Positions 1-11,821 of a stretch of DNA of 64,000 nucleotides are shown piece by piece (position 1 is the first letter of the stretch; each line of letters begins with the position of its first letter). Below the pieces are notes generated by a model that made no database searches, had not been told where the DNA came from, and saw only the letters and a program-made list of their open reading frames with translations. This stretch comes from Ctenosaura bakeri (Eukaryota; Chordata; Lepidosauria; Squamata; Iguanidae), in NCBI GenBank assembly GCA_948474755.1, contig CAOLHI010000059.1, positions 1 through 64,000 of the forward strand, in the 5' to 3' direction. A program made the translations under genes and the position numbers.

Positions 1-33
1 GGGGTAGCTGAAAAATAACTTTTCTAAGCTCTG
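1..33. repeat. Edge of a dispersed repeat (family D)
   Basis: The first 33 bases contain a string (CTGAAAAATAACTTTTCTAA...) that is nearly repeated at about 36063-36099. It looks like one end of a common squamate non-autonomous element, cut by the window edge. Class uncertain. Confidence 0.4.
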
Positions 34-1318
34 AATAGAGTCTTGTGGAGAAGCCAAAGGACAAAAGGAAATTATGTCATTTATCCATTGGGAAACTTTC
101 TGGGATCCTGTCTATTGAAGGCAGCATCAGTCCAAGCAGTGGTTATATTGCAAGCAGCTGACACAATTGTTAGTCATTTAGGGTCAGCCCACTGAACTGA
201 AGAGACTCCAGCTGTTTCTGCAGTTTGATCACTCACAACCTGGGAAGTCCTACCAGTGAGCACTCTATGTTCAGCATGACCTGGGTTAACTAGACCTGGG
301 TCAACCAATTGTTTTCCTCAGATGAATGATTAGGACCTTTAATCTTTTCAGAGAGATAGCCACACTGCAGAAAACCCTTTTTGAAACTTTTTAATTTGAG
401 GTCTGGCTCAAGCATCTCATGGATCTTGTTTGTTTTTTTTTAAACTCACAATGTTAACTCACAATGTTTTCTTCAAAGAAATACAGAATGTTTTTAAATT
501 ATACAATGATGGTGTTGCCATAGTAATTTGCTTAATAAAAATACCTCCAAGGTCTCCACCTATACAAATAGCCTTCAGGGAATTCAGAACATCTAATTTT
601 TATTTTTTTTTTAAAAAAAAATGTATTGCCAAATGTTTGGTGCATGTTTTTTAATAAAATATACCCAGGAGCCATCATTTATCTTGTCAGTGAGGAAAGG
701 TTCCTTTCCAGGTAACTTGAACCTCTTTGTCAGATAAACTGCTTATTAGGTTACAGTTTGGGAATTAGCCATTGGGCCAGAGGGTAAAAATATTTTGTTT
801 AATAGCAAGCTTGTGGAATGTACTTGCTGTGCTGGCATTATCTCTTTTTAAGGTAATGTCAGTTGAAGAGGGAGATAAGACGTTCCACAGAATTACGTTC
901 TTTTCTTTCTGTCTTTTGCTTTACACATCTACATACACAGGAACAGGTTAGTGAGTGTGCTCAAAACAGAACAGGCTTATTAATTAAATGTTGGCTATTC
1001 TATTTTGATTTCCATATGCCATTCTACAACTAGCTCTCCCTAAAAATCATTTTTTTTTCATTCAATTCAGGTAGAACATGGTTTTATTTAAAAAAATGCT
1101 TTCAATCAAATCCATGTAGTATCAGTGAAGTATTCATTTACCAGTGAAGTATTGATTTAATATTATTCCCTTTATATGCCTCTTTCTTCCATTGATATCC
1201 ATTAATATCTAATGTTCCATGCCAGTCTTCAGTCCACTGACCTGGCTCAGACCCACTCAACTATAGAAGATTTGCTTCACCATAAATAATGTCTTCAAAT
1301 TGTACCATAGCATGCTAG
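34..1318. other. AT-rich non-coding stretch, nothing recognised
   Basis: No gene, RNA or convincing repeat seen. The only longer frame (430-654, 74 codons) is low-complexity T/A-rich sequence and is treated as chance. Confidence 0.5.
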
Positions 1319-1321
1319 TAG

Positions 1322-1468
1322 GGCCATTTCTGCACTAGATAGCACTGTCATTCCACTTTTCAACATCCCATGCAATCCTGGGGTTTGCAGTTTCGGGATA
1401 GAGTGGGGATTCCATAGGACGCTGAAAGTGGAATAATAGCGCTATAACAGTTGAGTGCAGAAATGGCT
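1322..1468. mobile_element. Hairpin MITE, family A, copy 1 (TSD TAG)
   Basis: Short inverted-repeat element. The left end GGCCATTTCTGCACT pairs with the right end AGTGCAGAAATGGCT. The arms continue inward through a CACTTTTCAACATCC / GACGCTGAAAGTGGAA pairing, so the whole unit can fold into a hairpin. TAG at 1319-1321 is repeated at 1469-1471. It carries no coding capacity and must depend on a transposase elsewhere. The 3-bp duplication suggests a PIF/Harbinger-like source, but the targets are not all TWA. Confidence 0.8.
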
Positions 1469-1569
1469 TAGGTAGCCTGTGCCTCTCAGTATATTTTCAT
1501 GTTTCATCTGGCTGAATTTCAATCTTCCTATATTAGTTCAATTATACCTCTAGGACTCTGCTTTGTGCT

Positions 1570-1990
1570 ATAATCCCATTGATAGGTCTAGGTCTCCACT
1601 TTGACTGCCATGGTTCTTTCTTATGGAATCTTGGGATCTGCAGTTTAGGAGAAGTTTAGTTAGAATGAGCACCAGTGTGATCCAGTGGTTTGATTGCTGG
1701 ACTAGAATTCTGGGAAATAAGGATTCAAATCCCAGCTCAGCCATGAAAAACCAATTGGTGGCCTTGGTCATACTCTCAGTCTCAGGAAGGCGAAGGCAAA
1801 CCCTCTCTGAACCAATCTTGTTAAGAAAACTCCATGATAGAGGCACCTTAGGGTTGCCATAAGTCAGAAATGACTTGAAGGTACACAATAATAAGCAAAT
1901 TTAGAATTCTCAGCCAGAAAGCTCAGATGCCTTTTCCAGACTACAAACCCCAGGACTCCTTAGGCTGCAGAAATGTTAGTTACAGCCGAA
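1570..1990. mobile_element. Older hairpin MITE split by a SINE
   Basis: The left half (about 1570-1651, with CTTATGGAATCTTGGGATCTGC) and right half (about 1905-1990, with AGAATTCTCAGCCAG and CAAACCCCAGGACTCC) resemble the two arms of family A relatives such as 8745-8945. A SINE lies between them. Ends are not sharply defined. Confidence 0.6.
1660..1896 (+). mobile_element. Sauria-type tRNA-derived SINE
   Basis: The head resembles a tRNA pol III promoter region (A box-like near 1670-1690; B box-like GGATTCAAATCCC near 1720). The tail (GGGTTGCCATAAGTCAGAAA then TGACTTGAAGG) is the hallmark of Sauria SINEs, whose 3' end resembles the BovB LINE. AAGTTTAG at 1652-1659 and AAATTTAG at 1897-1904 form an imperfect target duplication inside an older MITE. 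Non-coding; the frames read across it are spurious. Confidence 0.85.
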
Positions 1991-3537
1991 TCCTAACACT
2001 ATAGTTGTATAGTGAATCTGTGTGATATTCCTAAATAATTTGTTAAGATTTTGCCAAACTTCCTTGTGCCTTTACAACAGATTGTAGACTAGCTGTTAAA
2101 ACAACTCCATGATTAATCCATTTTCATGGGAAGAATGTCTCAAGGGGTGAAGAAAGAAAAGGATTACCAAATTTACACCAATTTCTTATAGTTCAAAGAT
2201 GTGCGGAAAATTCTTGATTCAGAAAAAGCCACCACTAATTAACAATCTGGGTACAATCTGGTAGGAGTATTTCCTGGAAAAGTCTATTAAAATAAATGAA
2301 CTTAGAAGATGTTTTGCCAAATTCCCATTGATTTCTACAAAGTTGAAGATGTCCTGCTAGACTACATTGCTGCACATTGCTTTCTATAATGACAGTGTAA
2401 CTGAATGTTGGATTTATATGAATATTTTTCCCTTTGGAGTGTTTTGAACACAATTTTAATGCACAGCTAGCATTCTATTTCGGAAAAATAATTAAAGAGG
2501 CCTTTGTCGCCTTCAGAAAAGTATGAAGGGAAAATGAAATGCATGTCATATGGTGGAAATATGTTAAACTTCAAAGAAGGAATTAGAACTAATTTTAAGA
2601 ACTGCAACAAGTTTCTGATTTTCTGAGGTTTGAACGTTATGCCAGATTTAAAGTTATAAAACATTAATATGTCTTTCTATTGTAACTCATAATGCAGAAG
2701 GAATGTTTTTTGGGGGGTGAACAGCATAGAACTTCTTAAAAGTTTTCCCAGTGGCATTGTGTAACACTCTGGGGTGGTAGGTCCTTCAGTGTTCTTTAAA
2801 TTATGAAAATGGTACTTAATAAATAGAGCCACTGAATTCCATCAGTTAATCTGATAGACTTTTCCCCAGTTTTCAGGTGAAACTGCCTTTGCTTATGCAG
2901 ACAGATACCAACAAGAACACTCAAAAGGCAGGAACTGGTAACCTAAGGGAGAGTCTGTAGAAGTAATATATTCCAAGGAAAACTGATCATCTTTAGTGGG
3001 TTCAAAATGCTGATAGGCCATTTTCACAGGGTAGAAAGGGGGAATTGTATTGAAAGTGGTAGTGGGAGGACCAGGTGGAATGGGGGAAAGAAGGGATTGT
3101 GAAAAGAGGATGTAGGAAAAGAGAAATGGATATAGAGAGAACTATTAGGGTCTGGTTAGGTCATTTCTTGCTTCAAACTGAGAAGCTATTTTTAAATGCC
3201 TCCAGAGACAAATCTGCCTACAGAAAACAGCAGAGTTAAGAAAAGGTTTTAATGTAGCTGGAACTAAAGATCATCTAAACTAGGTGGCATCTGGAACTAA
3301 GTTTCCAATAGAAACTTAGCAACAAAGAAAAGAATTATTGCTCTGAGTTCTTATTTAGAAGGACACATTTTAAAATAAATATATATAATTGGTAGTTTAA
3401 ATTCCAAAACAAATACAGCCTGTATTCCCATTTTGCCTGTCATTCTATATTGCAGGGATGGATTCAGAACTAGATTGATGGATCCATAACTACTCCATAT
3501 TCATATTCCAAATCATGTAGTCATGATTTTGACACTA
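1991..3537. other. AT-rich non-coding stretch, nothing recognised
   Basis: No gene or convincing repeat. Frames of 65-73 codons on the minus strand show no domain or codon signal. Confidence 0.45.
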
Positions 3538-3918
3538 CAGTCATCTCTCCACATTCACTGGGGTTAGGGACACAAGACCCCCATGAAAGTGGAAAAACCG
3601 TGCATAACTCTAGGCCCTCCCAAACCATATTTAATACAGAAAAAAAATATGATAAGCATATCATATGTGGATTCGTTTGAGGCATCAGGGTTCCTTCACA
3701 AGGCAGAAATGGGTAGCTGGTAGGGTTTACTGCCACCTCCACTGCTGCCCCGCACCATTTTTAATAGGGATTTACAAGCTTCGTTCGCAGTTTCTCAGTC
3801 TCATGAGGCTTGCAGTCTCTCTTAAAAATGGTGTAGGGCAGCAGCAGAGGTGACCGCAAATAATCCATGAATAATCAAATCCGCAAAAATGAAACTCACA
3901 AATGTGGAGGGCTGACTG
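3538..3918. mobile_element. Tc1/mariner-superfamily (pogo/Tigger-like) non-autonomous element
   Basis: The left end CAGTCATCTCTCCACATTCA and the right end (complement CAGTCAGCCCTCCACATTTG) are inverted repeats. TA dinucleotides flank both ends (3536-3537 and 3919-3920), the target duplication of this superfamily. Just inside lies GGGGTTAGGGACACAAGACCCCC, which resembles Tigger termini. At 381 bp with no transposase frame it is an internally deleted derivative. Confidence 0.8.
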
Positions 3919-5809
3919 TATTGCCATGATTGTAAATGCCCCCCAACAAGCCCATCTTAACAGCCAGCAGCTGCATCAAGCAACAGAGATCTGTTCAACT
4001 GCGAATCTGGGTGCAAAGAGAATGTTTTCAGTCCCCTTCCACCAGTGAGCAAGACTGCAGTGACAAATTGTGACAGATGTTCTGCTTCTGACTGTCCCAG
4101 TCTTGTTCAGCAGCCTTGTCAGCAGCTGAACAAACCTCCTTTGCTTGATGTGGCTGCTGGCTGTTAAGATTGGCTTGGGAGATTGGGTTATCTGGTGATG
4201 CATTCGTTACTAAGCAGCCAATGTAGAAGACTGGTGACTATTTTCTGTGCTGAAAATGCTGTTTTCTCTGCAAAATAGCCACTGCAAATTTGGCCAGAAG
4301 TCTCACAATTGCAAATAAGCTTCAAAAACTGGGTAGTTTTCAAAGACTTTCTTGCAGCAGGAAAAAATTTGGTAATATTACTCATTGCTTCCTTTGAAAA
4401 GAAAATAATGGAAGAATCACGACCCTACTTGTGACAGCACGCGTCACATTAATAGCAGGAAGACAATTTACAACAATCCTGCCATGATCTCCAATGGTAT
4501 TAGCTTGCTCCTGCAGAATTCAGCTGAACATGAGATAGTAGATTACAGCGACAGTGTTCCAACTAAATGCTAGAGGAGCCAAAAGCTCATGGGCAAAGTA
4601 ATGCATCACTGCCACTGTGTGCTGTGATGCATGGAAGTTATCTCCAAACAGAAACTACAACTTCCACTCATGCAATGCAATAATTGATGCCTTGTTGCAT
4701 CAGTGGCAAAACTATCAACTGCTCAGGCTCCTACTCTCCCTGTCCCTTCATGTTCAGGTAGTACATACATACCATGAGGGGTGCATGGAAATTGTTTACA
4801 TGAACCATCTTTTATTCACTCTGATTCTGATTTAGTTCTTGAAATGTCCACATGCATGTAGAAAAGGTGGTGGAGCATGAGTTAAGTACTGATAAAAAAT
4901 TGAAAAATGGGAGGAAGGGAGTGGTTGGAACACTCTACTCGGTAATATTTGTTGAAAGGACCCACATTGCTACTTGTTTTTGATGGAGAATGTTTGTGCA
5001 TGTGCTTGCATGGGCACAATAGCTAGTAACTGATTAGGGAGCAAAATCACCAGTGACTGAAGAAGCCAACTAAGGCTTTGTTGTAAGAACTCTATTAAAG
5101 ATAAGAAAACTCTCTAAGGGTGCTAAATTGATATTGAACTAAGCTAGTATCAGTTTGGCTAGAAGTGAGAGAATAAGGAGGGAGGAGGAAGACAGATGGA
5201 AAGATCCCGAAGAGTATCAGTTTAAATCTCAGGGAGGTTAGGATAGGTAGATAAGAGATGAGGAGTTTTTGGATCAATGAAAGTTACTTAACCCTATCAT
5301 GCCTGCTCTCTGTAAGGCATCTTTAACCCTTCAAGTACCAAGGATTGTTGCATTTCAAACTGTTTTCACAATCAAGAATAGCTACATTATCTACATTTGT
5401 TACTGATTTTATTGTCTATACTTGTAGATGGTTTGAACTTGTTTTATCTTGTAATATAATTTAAGATGTTTTTATCTGTAAATCATCTTATGCTATTTTA
5501 AGTTTCATATTGTTCCAAGTTGCCTCCAGTGATTTTATTGTGCACAACAATGTACCCATTCCTACTAGTCAGGGTTGAAACAATTGATCATGTCCTCTAT
5601 ATTGCTTGTATTATAAGGATGTACCTTCTCAATTTATGGATCAATTTTGGAAAATTTCCAGGTAGATTTGATAGCTTTTATATTTCCTCTTCCAGATTCT
5701 TCTAAAGAATCTGTGCTGAAGGTAGCAAAGTTCTCTATGCTAGCATATTCCCCTAGGAGTAAATTGATCAAATCCCTTCATGAATCTCTCTAACCCTAGT
5801 GAATGTAAC
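3919..5809. other. Non-coding stretch, nothing certain
   Basis: No gene or repeat is recognised. The stretch 4390-4560 has a higher-complexity texture and might be constrained, but this is only an impression. Frames of 60-75 codons are not supported as genes. Confidence 0.4.
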
Positions 5810-5812
5810 TAG

Positions 5813-6268
5813 GGCTATTTCCACACGGGGCAAGGGAATCGCCTTGCACCGCTTCTTAATGGATCTTCTGGCTCCCCGGTCCGGTCCAGGCTCCTCCGGA
5901 GCAGTGCATGGTCATCGATCTGCACTGCTCCAGCATCCAAAATGGCAGCTTCCGGTTGGTTGTGGGTCTCGACCAACTGCTGAAGCTCGCCAGCCTAAAG
6001 CCTGCCCTTGGCAGATCACAGGTTCGCATTGGTGCGAGCCTGCGAATCTGCACAAGGGAGCAGGCTCGCAGTGGCGCGCTCCATGCTTTTGAAAGACCAA
6101 AAAAATCAGGTCTTTTAAAAGCACGCTGGAGGACCACTTGGGGTTGTTCCGGAGCAGACTGAGGTGCGGATCTACTGTAAGTAGTCCAGACCCAGTCCGC
6201 TCCAAGGTGCAGACGTCCTCTGTGGAGGATGCACTGCACCGTTTTAAATACTCCATGTGGACATGGCC
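5813..6268 (+). mobile_element. Non-autonomous DNA transposon, family B1 (TSD TAG)
   Basis: Begins GGCTATTTCCACACGGGG and ends CATGTGGACATGGCC, with TAG at 5810-5812 and 6269-6271. The interior is GC-richer than the flanks and matches the element at 9568-10068 (both carry CGCATTGGTGYGA and GCGCTCCA-like segments) and, inverted, 60455-60948. The 127- and 161-codon minus-strand frames inside are by-products of local GC content; no transposase motif is seen. Confidence 0.75.
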
Positions 6269-6465
6269 TAGGTATTGATTTAGAAGGTGGTTACTCAATT
6301 GCCACCTACATACATATAGCAAAATATATGACAAATTTGCAGAGTTGCTTTTTACCTTTTTTAAATTTTTCTTTTCTTTTCTTTCTGCTTTTGTCATTTT
6401 ATGACTTATCTATGATCAAACTACAGGAAAAGAGATTACATCTAAACACTAGAAACTGACACTGC

Positions 6466-6843
6466 GGCCCTTTTCACATCTTACCTGGACCCGTCATCAT
6501 CCGGTGGCAGTTCCGGCAGCACCTCTGCCAGGAAGGGAGTGTGATAGGAGTGCTCCCCATCCTCACCAGACTGGCTCCCTGCTCAAGGAAGTGTGACAGA
6601 CATGGATCTTCCTTCCGCAGCACAGCTATACACTTTCCCAGGCTTTGCTGGAGCAGGAAGTGCCTCCATTGTGCTTCTGGGGCTTCTGCAGGCCAAGTAA
6701 GTATGTCAATGATTTAATCTGCGATTGTGCTGCCTGGCGACAAGAGAAGGATGGGACCATGACAACATCATGCAGAAGCATTGTTGCAGTCCCGCTTCTC
6801 TCCTGTCTCCATGCCTAGACAACAGCGTCCTGCAGAAAGGGCC
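6466..6843 (+). mobile_element. Non-autonomous DNA transposon, family B2
   Basis: Starts GGCCCTTTTCACATC and ends GCAGAAAGGGCC. The interior (AGTGTGATAGGAGTGCTCCC, CTTCCGCAGCACAGCTATAC) closely matches 7988-8405. Flanking trinucleotides (TGC, TAA) do not match, so one end may be altered. A CR1 tail fragment follows directly. Confidence 0.65.
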
Positions 6844-6844
6844 T

Positions 6845-7016
6845 AAGAGCAGCTCAAAAGTGGAATGCTCTGCCCCAGAGTGTAGAGGAGTCTCGTTCTG
6901 TAGAGTTTTTAAACAGAGTCTGGATGGCCATCTGTCGAGAGTTCTTTGGTGATGTATTCATGCACGGCAGGGGATTGGACTCAATGGTCCTTGTGGTGTT
7001 TTCCAACTCTATGATA
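6845..7016 (+). mobile_element. CR1 LINE 3'-end fragment
   Basis: Encodes a degraded form of the CR1 ORF2 C-terminus (VFKQSLDGHLSRVL near 6904-6948, compare the copy at 29536-30548), followed by the CR1 3' UTR sequence GGATTGGACTCAATGGTCCT and TTCCAACTCTATGAT. Fewer than 200 bp survive. Confidence 0.8.
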
Positions 7017-7091
7017 AAGTTAATTGATTAATTGTATACAGCCCTGAGATCTTTGGATATAGAGTGGTATATGAATATTTTAATAAATAAA
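7017..7091 (+). repeat. LINE/SINE 3' tail fragment
   Basis: CAGCCCTGAGATCTTTGGAT followed by an AATATTTTAATAAATAAA tail resembles the common end of squamate L2/CR1-type elements. Confidence 0.5.
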
Positions 7092-7987
7092 CCCCTTGTT
7101 ATCTGATGTCACTAAGAGTCTTTATTGCCCCTCACTCAAAATCATTCCTCCCAAATTTCTGTATTATTCTATTATCACATGAGTAGTAGTGACTTCATTT
7201 AAACATTTTACTGTGGAAATGTTTTGGAATTTCTCCCCTCCCATGGAATTCAGTTGTTGAAAACTTTCCTTTCAAACCACCTTGCGTTGCTTAATGGGGA
7301 AGTAGATGAGAATAAATTTTGAAAATTATTGATACAGGCCCATTAATTTCCACTGGGTGATTAAATCTAGAGGTGATTTAATCTAAAGGCCAAACATCAG
7401 CAGGAGCAAAGGGTGACATTCTACCACAGTCCTGTTGCAGCTCCTGCCTTGCAGTTCATGCTTTCACTATAACCTGTTGCCCGAATCATCAGAAGTACTT
7501 TGATTAAGAACATTGAATGACATTGATAGAAATTAATACATTTTAAAATCTGGATCCTTCCTTTGAACTGGTCAGTAGTCAGGTTTTCATCAATTTGTAC
7601 TACAATCATTGAAGACACTTACCACGGCTGTAGCACACATGTTCTCCAACAGTTGTTCAACAGCAGATATATAAACAAGTTATATAATTCCAAAATTATG
7701 AACAGCAAGTTACAGATTCACAAATTTTTTAATAATTAATCTAATAAGGCTCAAAAACCTGCACACACTCCTCCCAAAACACAAAAGGCTCCCACACCCA
7801 TGGAATTGCATGTACATATTTGCTTTTAAAAAGAGATAGAGATTGAAATTTGGGATCAACAGGTTTTCCTTTTTCTTCCTTCTTAGTTCAAGTACTGAAG
7901 AGCTATAGTAGAAGGAATCACAATGAGATGTCAAAGACTCAACAGCCATAATGAACAACCAGGACTTAACTGTTCATTTTGACCATA
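7092..7987. other. AT-rich non-coding stretch
   Basis: Nothing recognised. The 65- and 82-codon minus-strand frames have no identifiable domain. Confidence 0.45.
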
Positions 7988-8405
7988 GGCCCTCTTCACA
8001 CCCTACCTTTTTGTGGTGGTGTCCAGTGAGGATCCCGGCATTGGCTCAGTTGGGAGGGGAGTGTAATGGGAGTGCTCCCTTCCACACCAGCTGGCTTCAT
8101 GGTGAAGGAAGTATGATGGCCATGCCTCTTCCTTCAGCAGCACAGCTGGGTACTTTCCCAAGCTATGCTGGGGTGGGAAGTGCAGCCATTGTGCTTCTGT
8201 GACTTCTGTAGGCCAGGTAAGTTTGGGATGGTGGTGCAACTGCAGGTCATTGATGAGGAAAACCCATCAATGATTTAATCTGTGATTGCTGCTACCTGAA
8301 GATGAGAGAAGGACAAGACTGCAATGACATCATGCAGAACCATCATTGCAGTCTCATACTTCTCCTATTCCCATGGCAGGTTGGTATGGTGGTGTGGAAA
8401 GGGCC
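7988..8405 (+). mobile_element. Non-autonomous DNA transposon, family B3
   Basis: Starts GGCCCTCTTCACACC and ends GTGTGGAAAGGGCC. Its interior matches the element at 6466-6843. The final GGCC (8402-8405) is also the first GGCC of the hairpin MITE that follows, so the two elements abut at a palindromic junction. No open transposase frame. Confidence 0.7.
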
Positions 8406-8603
8406 ATTTCCACACTATACTGTTATAGTGCTATTATTTCACTTTCAACATTCTGTGGAATTCTGGAATGTGTAGTTTATTGAGGCCAAAGAGCTCTCTA
8501 GCTGAGACTTCTAAATGCCCCTCCCTAAACTGCAAACCCCAGGATTTCATTGGATGTTGAAAGTAGAATGATAGCACTATAACAGTGTAGTGCAGAAATG
8601 GCC
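8402..8603. mobile_element. Hairpin MITE, family A, copy 2
   Basis: Begins GGCCATTTCCACACTATAC and ends TGCAGAAATGGCC. The long inverted arms include TGTTATAGTGCTATTATTTC and its near-complement at the right. It shares its left GGCC with the preceding family B element and has no matching 3-bp flank. Confidence 0.75.
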
Positions 8604-8744
8604 TCAGATGACTGTTTGCGGTACCATCTGCTATAGCTGCTCTAGGAATATCTTAGGTTGCCCTAAACAAGGTGTATATTCCACTGAAGCATGCATCTGA
8701 TGGGCTGCATATTATCTTTCTTAGGCTCCTGCTTTGATGAAGGA

Positions 8745-8945
8745 CCCATTCATACTCCACAATTATAGAGATATTATTTCACTTTAACTGCCACAGTTCT
8801 GTCCTAGGGAATCCTGGGACAGGCAGATTAGGGAGGTGCATTAAGAATTCTCAGCCAGAGAGCTTAGTGTCTTACCAAACTATGAACTCCAGGATTCTGT
8901 AGGATGAAATCATAGCAAATAAAGTAGAATAATAAAGGACTGTTA
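8745..8945. mobile_element. Diverged hairpin MITE related to family A
   Basis: Carries the typical paired segments ATTATTTCACTTTAACTGCC, GGAATCCTGGGACAGG, AGAATTCTCAGCCAGAG and CTCCAGGATTCTGTAGGATG. The outer ends are eroded, so limits are approximate. Confidence 0.55.
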
Positions 8946-9567
8946 GTAGACCCAGTTATTGAACAAACTGTTAAAAGCATGAGTCAATACTTGCATAGAT
9001 TCCACTGATTCTATAGGTCTACTTTAATTGATATTTTCAATAGGACTCAGGCTTCTGTCTTCATCTGGTTTCTGTTTGGATGTGTAGAACCATGTTTAGC
9101 CAGAAGTACAATGGTTCAGCTGAAGCCAGCTAAGCACTTCAACTGAAGCCAAGAAAGTTATGAAGACAGCCTGGATCTCAGGTGTTATGATCTACAACCT
9201 TTTGCAATGATTGCGCAGCACTCTGCAGCAATAAATAATGCATATAGAAATGAATCTCTTCTCCTGTTGGATGTCATCCCACAAGTATATGGTTTCTTTT
9301 CCTAATCCTTGGGACTGGCAGAAATAAAGATGGAAGAATTGTGCACATAATAGGTAAGAGCAAATGATGCATTTTGACCATACTCTCCAGATATCAGTCA
9401 CTGAGACAGAGATCCAACATGATCAAGCACAGCATAAAAATTCTGCTTACAGAACTCTGTTACAGCTCCCTTATCATCTTCCCCAGGACTCAACTGTGTT
9501 GCTGTGATAGCCCTTCCTGCAATGCCCATTCTATGCCTGAGGGAGGATTGAAAAAGCATCAGGCTAT
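8946..9567. other. Non-coding stretch, nothing recognised
   Basis: No gene or clear repeat seen. Frames of about 60-70 codons lack features. Confidence 0.4.
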
Positions 9568-10068
9568 GGCCCTTTCCGCACAAGTCAAGTGAATCATTCT
9601 GTGCTGTTACTCACTGCTTCTTCTTGGCTCAAAGCAACACGGATTCTCCCTTAAGCCCTTCCACAGGGCTCCTCTGTTTGTTCCAGGGCGATGAGGAGCA
9701 GTGCAAGATCTTCAGATCCACACTGGTGAGGCTTACAAAATTGCAGCTTCTGGTTGTTTATGGGTCCAGACCAATCGCTGAAGCTGGCCACGCCCACAGC
9801 CCACCCTCCGCTGATAGCAGGCTCGCATTGGTGTGAATCTGCGCATCTGCACAACTGAGCAGGAACGAAATGGCGTGCTCCAGAAAACTGAAAGACTGAT
9901 TTTTTCCGGTCTTCACATAGTGCACTGGAGGACCACTTGGGGGCATTTTAGACCGGAATTAGGTGTGGAACTAAGGTAAATAGTCCGAACCTAGTCTGAT
10001 CCAAGGTACGGACAACCTCCGTGACAGGATGCCTTGGCCCGTCTTAACTACCCCGTGCGGAAAGGGCC
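9568..10068 (+). mobile_element. Non-autonomous DNA transposon, family B4
   Basis: Starts GGCCCTTTCCGCAC and ends GTGCGGAAAGGGCC, a perfect terminal inverted repeat. The interior matches 5813-6268 and, in inverse orientation, 60455-60948 (shared AAGGTACGGACAACCTCCGT-like segment). The flanks TAT and AAT differ by one base from a 3-bp duplication. No transposase frame. Confidence 0.75.
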
Positions 10069-10094
10069 AATGTTTTCATAACCAGACACAGACT

Positions 10095-10265
10095 AAGGAC
10101 ATCTTCTGCCAAGATCCACTAGGACCCTCCAGAAAGCCCAGAAAATGATGTCATCAGTCTGCATTTGCCTATTGGAATGCAGCCAGATAAAGCTAGGAGC
10201 TTCTCCAACCAATCCTCTCTGCTCTCCACCAGCAACAGAATAGCCATGGAGGGGTTATTGCATTG
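10095..10265. mobile_element. Inverted-repeat family E, copy 1
   Basis: The segment CATCTTCTGCCAAGATCCAC to CACCAGCAACAGAATAGCC matches, partly in inverse, the unit at 11822-12055. Probably a MITE. Ends not resolved. Confidence 0.5.
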
Positions 10266-10269
10266 CAAC

Positions 10270-11821
10270 AATGAGTCCTAGGAGGGGACTTTTGACACTG
10301 TGGAAGGAAGAAGAGACTACCAAATCTCCAACAACAACATCAACATACACAAAAATAAGGTAGACTTAAGTTTGCATATGCCACTAAGAGGACATCTGAC
10401 TGTTCACTCAACAAGGTTGTCTGCATTTTAACATGATGAATTTTAGAGGAAGAAGAAGAGAAGAATACATTGCAAGTATAAAACATAATGCTTTATTATT
10501 GTATAATCTTTAGCACTGAGTGAGAAGGAGAATGCATCCTAAACACATGCTCTAAACAAAGAGCAATAGTGTTTGCAGTTGTATGTTTTTTCCTCCTGTC
10601 CAGTCAAACAAGGGGCCAACTTCCAGGAAGTTCTGTAACACTCCTGGCTTTACTAGAGGGCTTTTCAAAAATGTCTCAAATGTGCTTGTATGGGTGGTCT
10701 ACCTACCACAGGATTTCCAGCAGTAAGCTACTTTGTTTACCAGTGCAAGTATGATAACAAACTGTGTATACAGGAACAAAACAGATTTTATTATTGTTAG
10801 TAAGAAGGAACAAAATAATGAACCATAACAGAATGTATCTGTCTTTTGCAAAACATGCTCTTTTGCATTTATTTTTTTAAAAAAAATCAGTTCAGCTTGG
10901 CCTTTCTTTGTAGAAAGACAGATGCTTACTGACCATTATTCTTTTTGGGTAAAACAGAGATGACTGATTTTTAATCTCAAAAATAAATAAATAAGATACA
11001 TGGCCATATGTGGGCAAGTGTACAGACATTAATATCAACTCAAGGTGGTGAGCAACAGTATGCAAAAATAAAACTGATTATGCATGCCTTTGAAATATAC
11101 TTGGCCAAAGTAATAAAAACCACTGTGGAAAACAATGCCACCGACTACCTTAAAACAATATACAGCAGTGCTGGCTAAAAGTCAATTTTAAGGTTTATCC
11201 TTGCTTCTCTATCCAGTGATTTATCAGTATCCTTTTTCAGGGTTCTGTCCTGGAATGTTCCACAGAATACAGATAAGCTCTTACTAGTCTTGAGATCCAC
11301 TAAGCCATAATTTCTCAATATTTGAAAACATCAGAGTGGGTCTAAATTTCTGGGTCCGTGAATAGAAAGTATTTTTCTTCCATTCAAGAGGTAAAATTCC
11401 TTCTATAGACAGGGACAATACAATTCCAATATTTCGTTGGGTATACTATTGGCCTTTCAAGCATTAGAAGTACATCACTAATTCCCATACAGCAGCTTCC
11501 TCTGGCATGACTTCCTTCAGAAGCTTTATACCACCCCCATCATCATTTATCAATAATCACTCAGCTGAGGTTGATTTAAAAACTCTGGAGAGCAGACATC
11601 CAGGTTGCTATTCTAAGTCCCTTCTCAGTGCAACTGTAGAACAGTTCTCCTGCTTGTTGTCAGATTTGGGAAACACAACCTTATTGTACTATGGCTGGCA
11701 TGCTGTTACTGTCATACACAAGTGTAAGACTACACTACATATGTGCATATTCTTTTTTGGTCATTGTTGTGTAAAAACAATGTGTAAAAACAAATCCCCC
11801 AACTCATCATTTTAGCTGTTG
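10270..11821. other. Non-coding stretch
   Basis: AT-rich; no convincing gene. The 102-codon plus-strand frame at 11507-11815 has no recognised domain. Short A- and T-rich runs only. Confidence 0.4.

Noticed and set aside
1670..1730. tRNA-like promoter words
   Set aside because: They belong to a SINE head; no cloverleaf tRNA gene with acceptor stem is present here or in the other SINEs.
5856..6397. Minus-strand frames of 127 and 161 codons
   Set aside because: Largely inside the family B1 element; no transposase motif and no conservation of the frame in sister copies.
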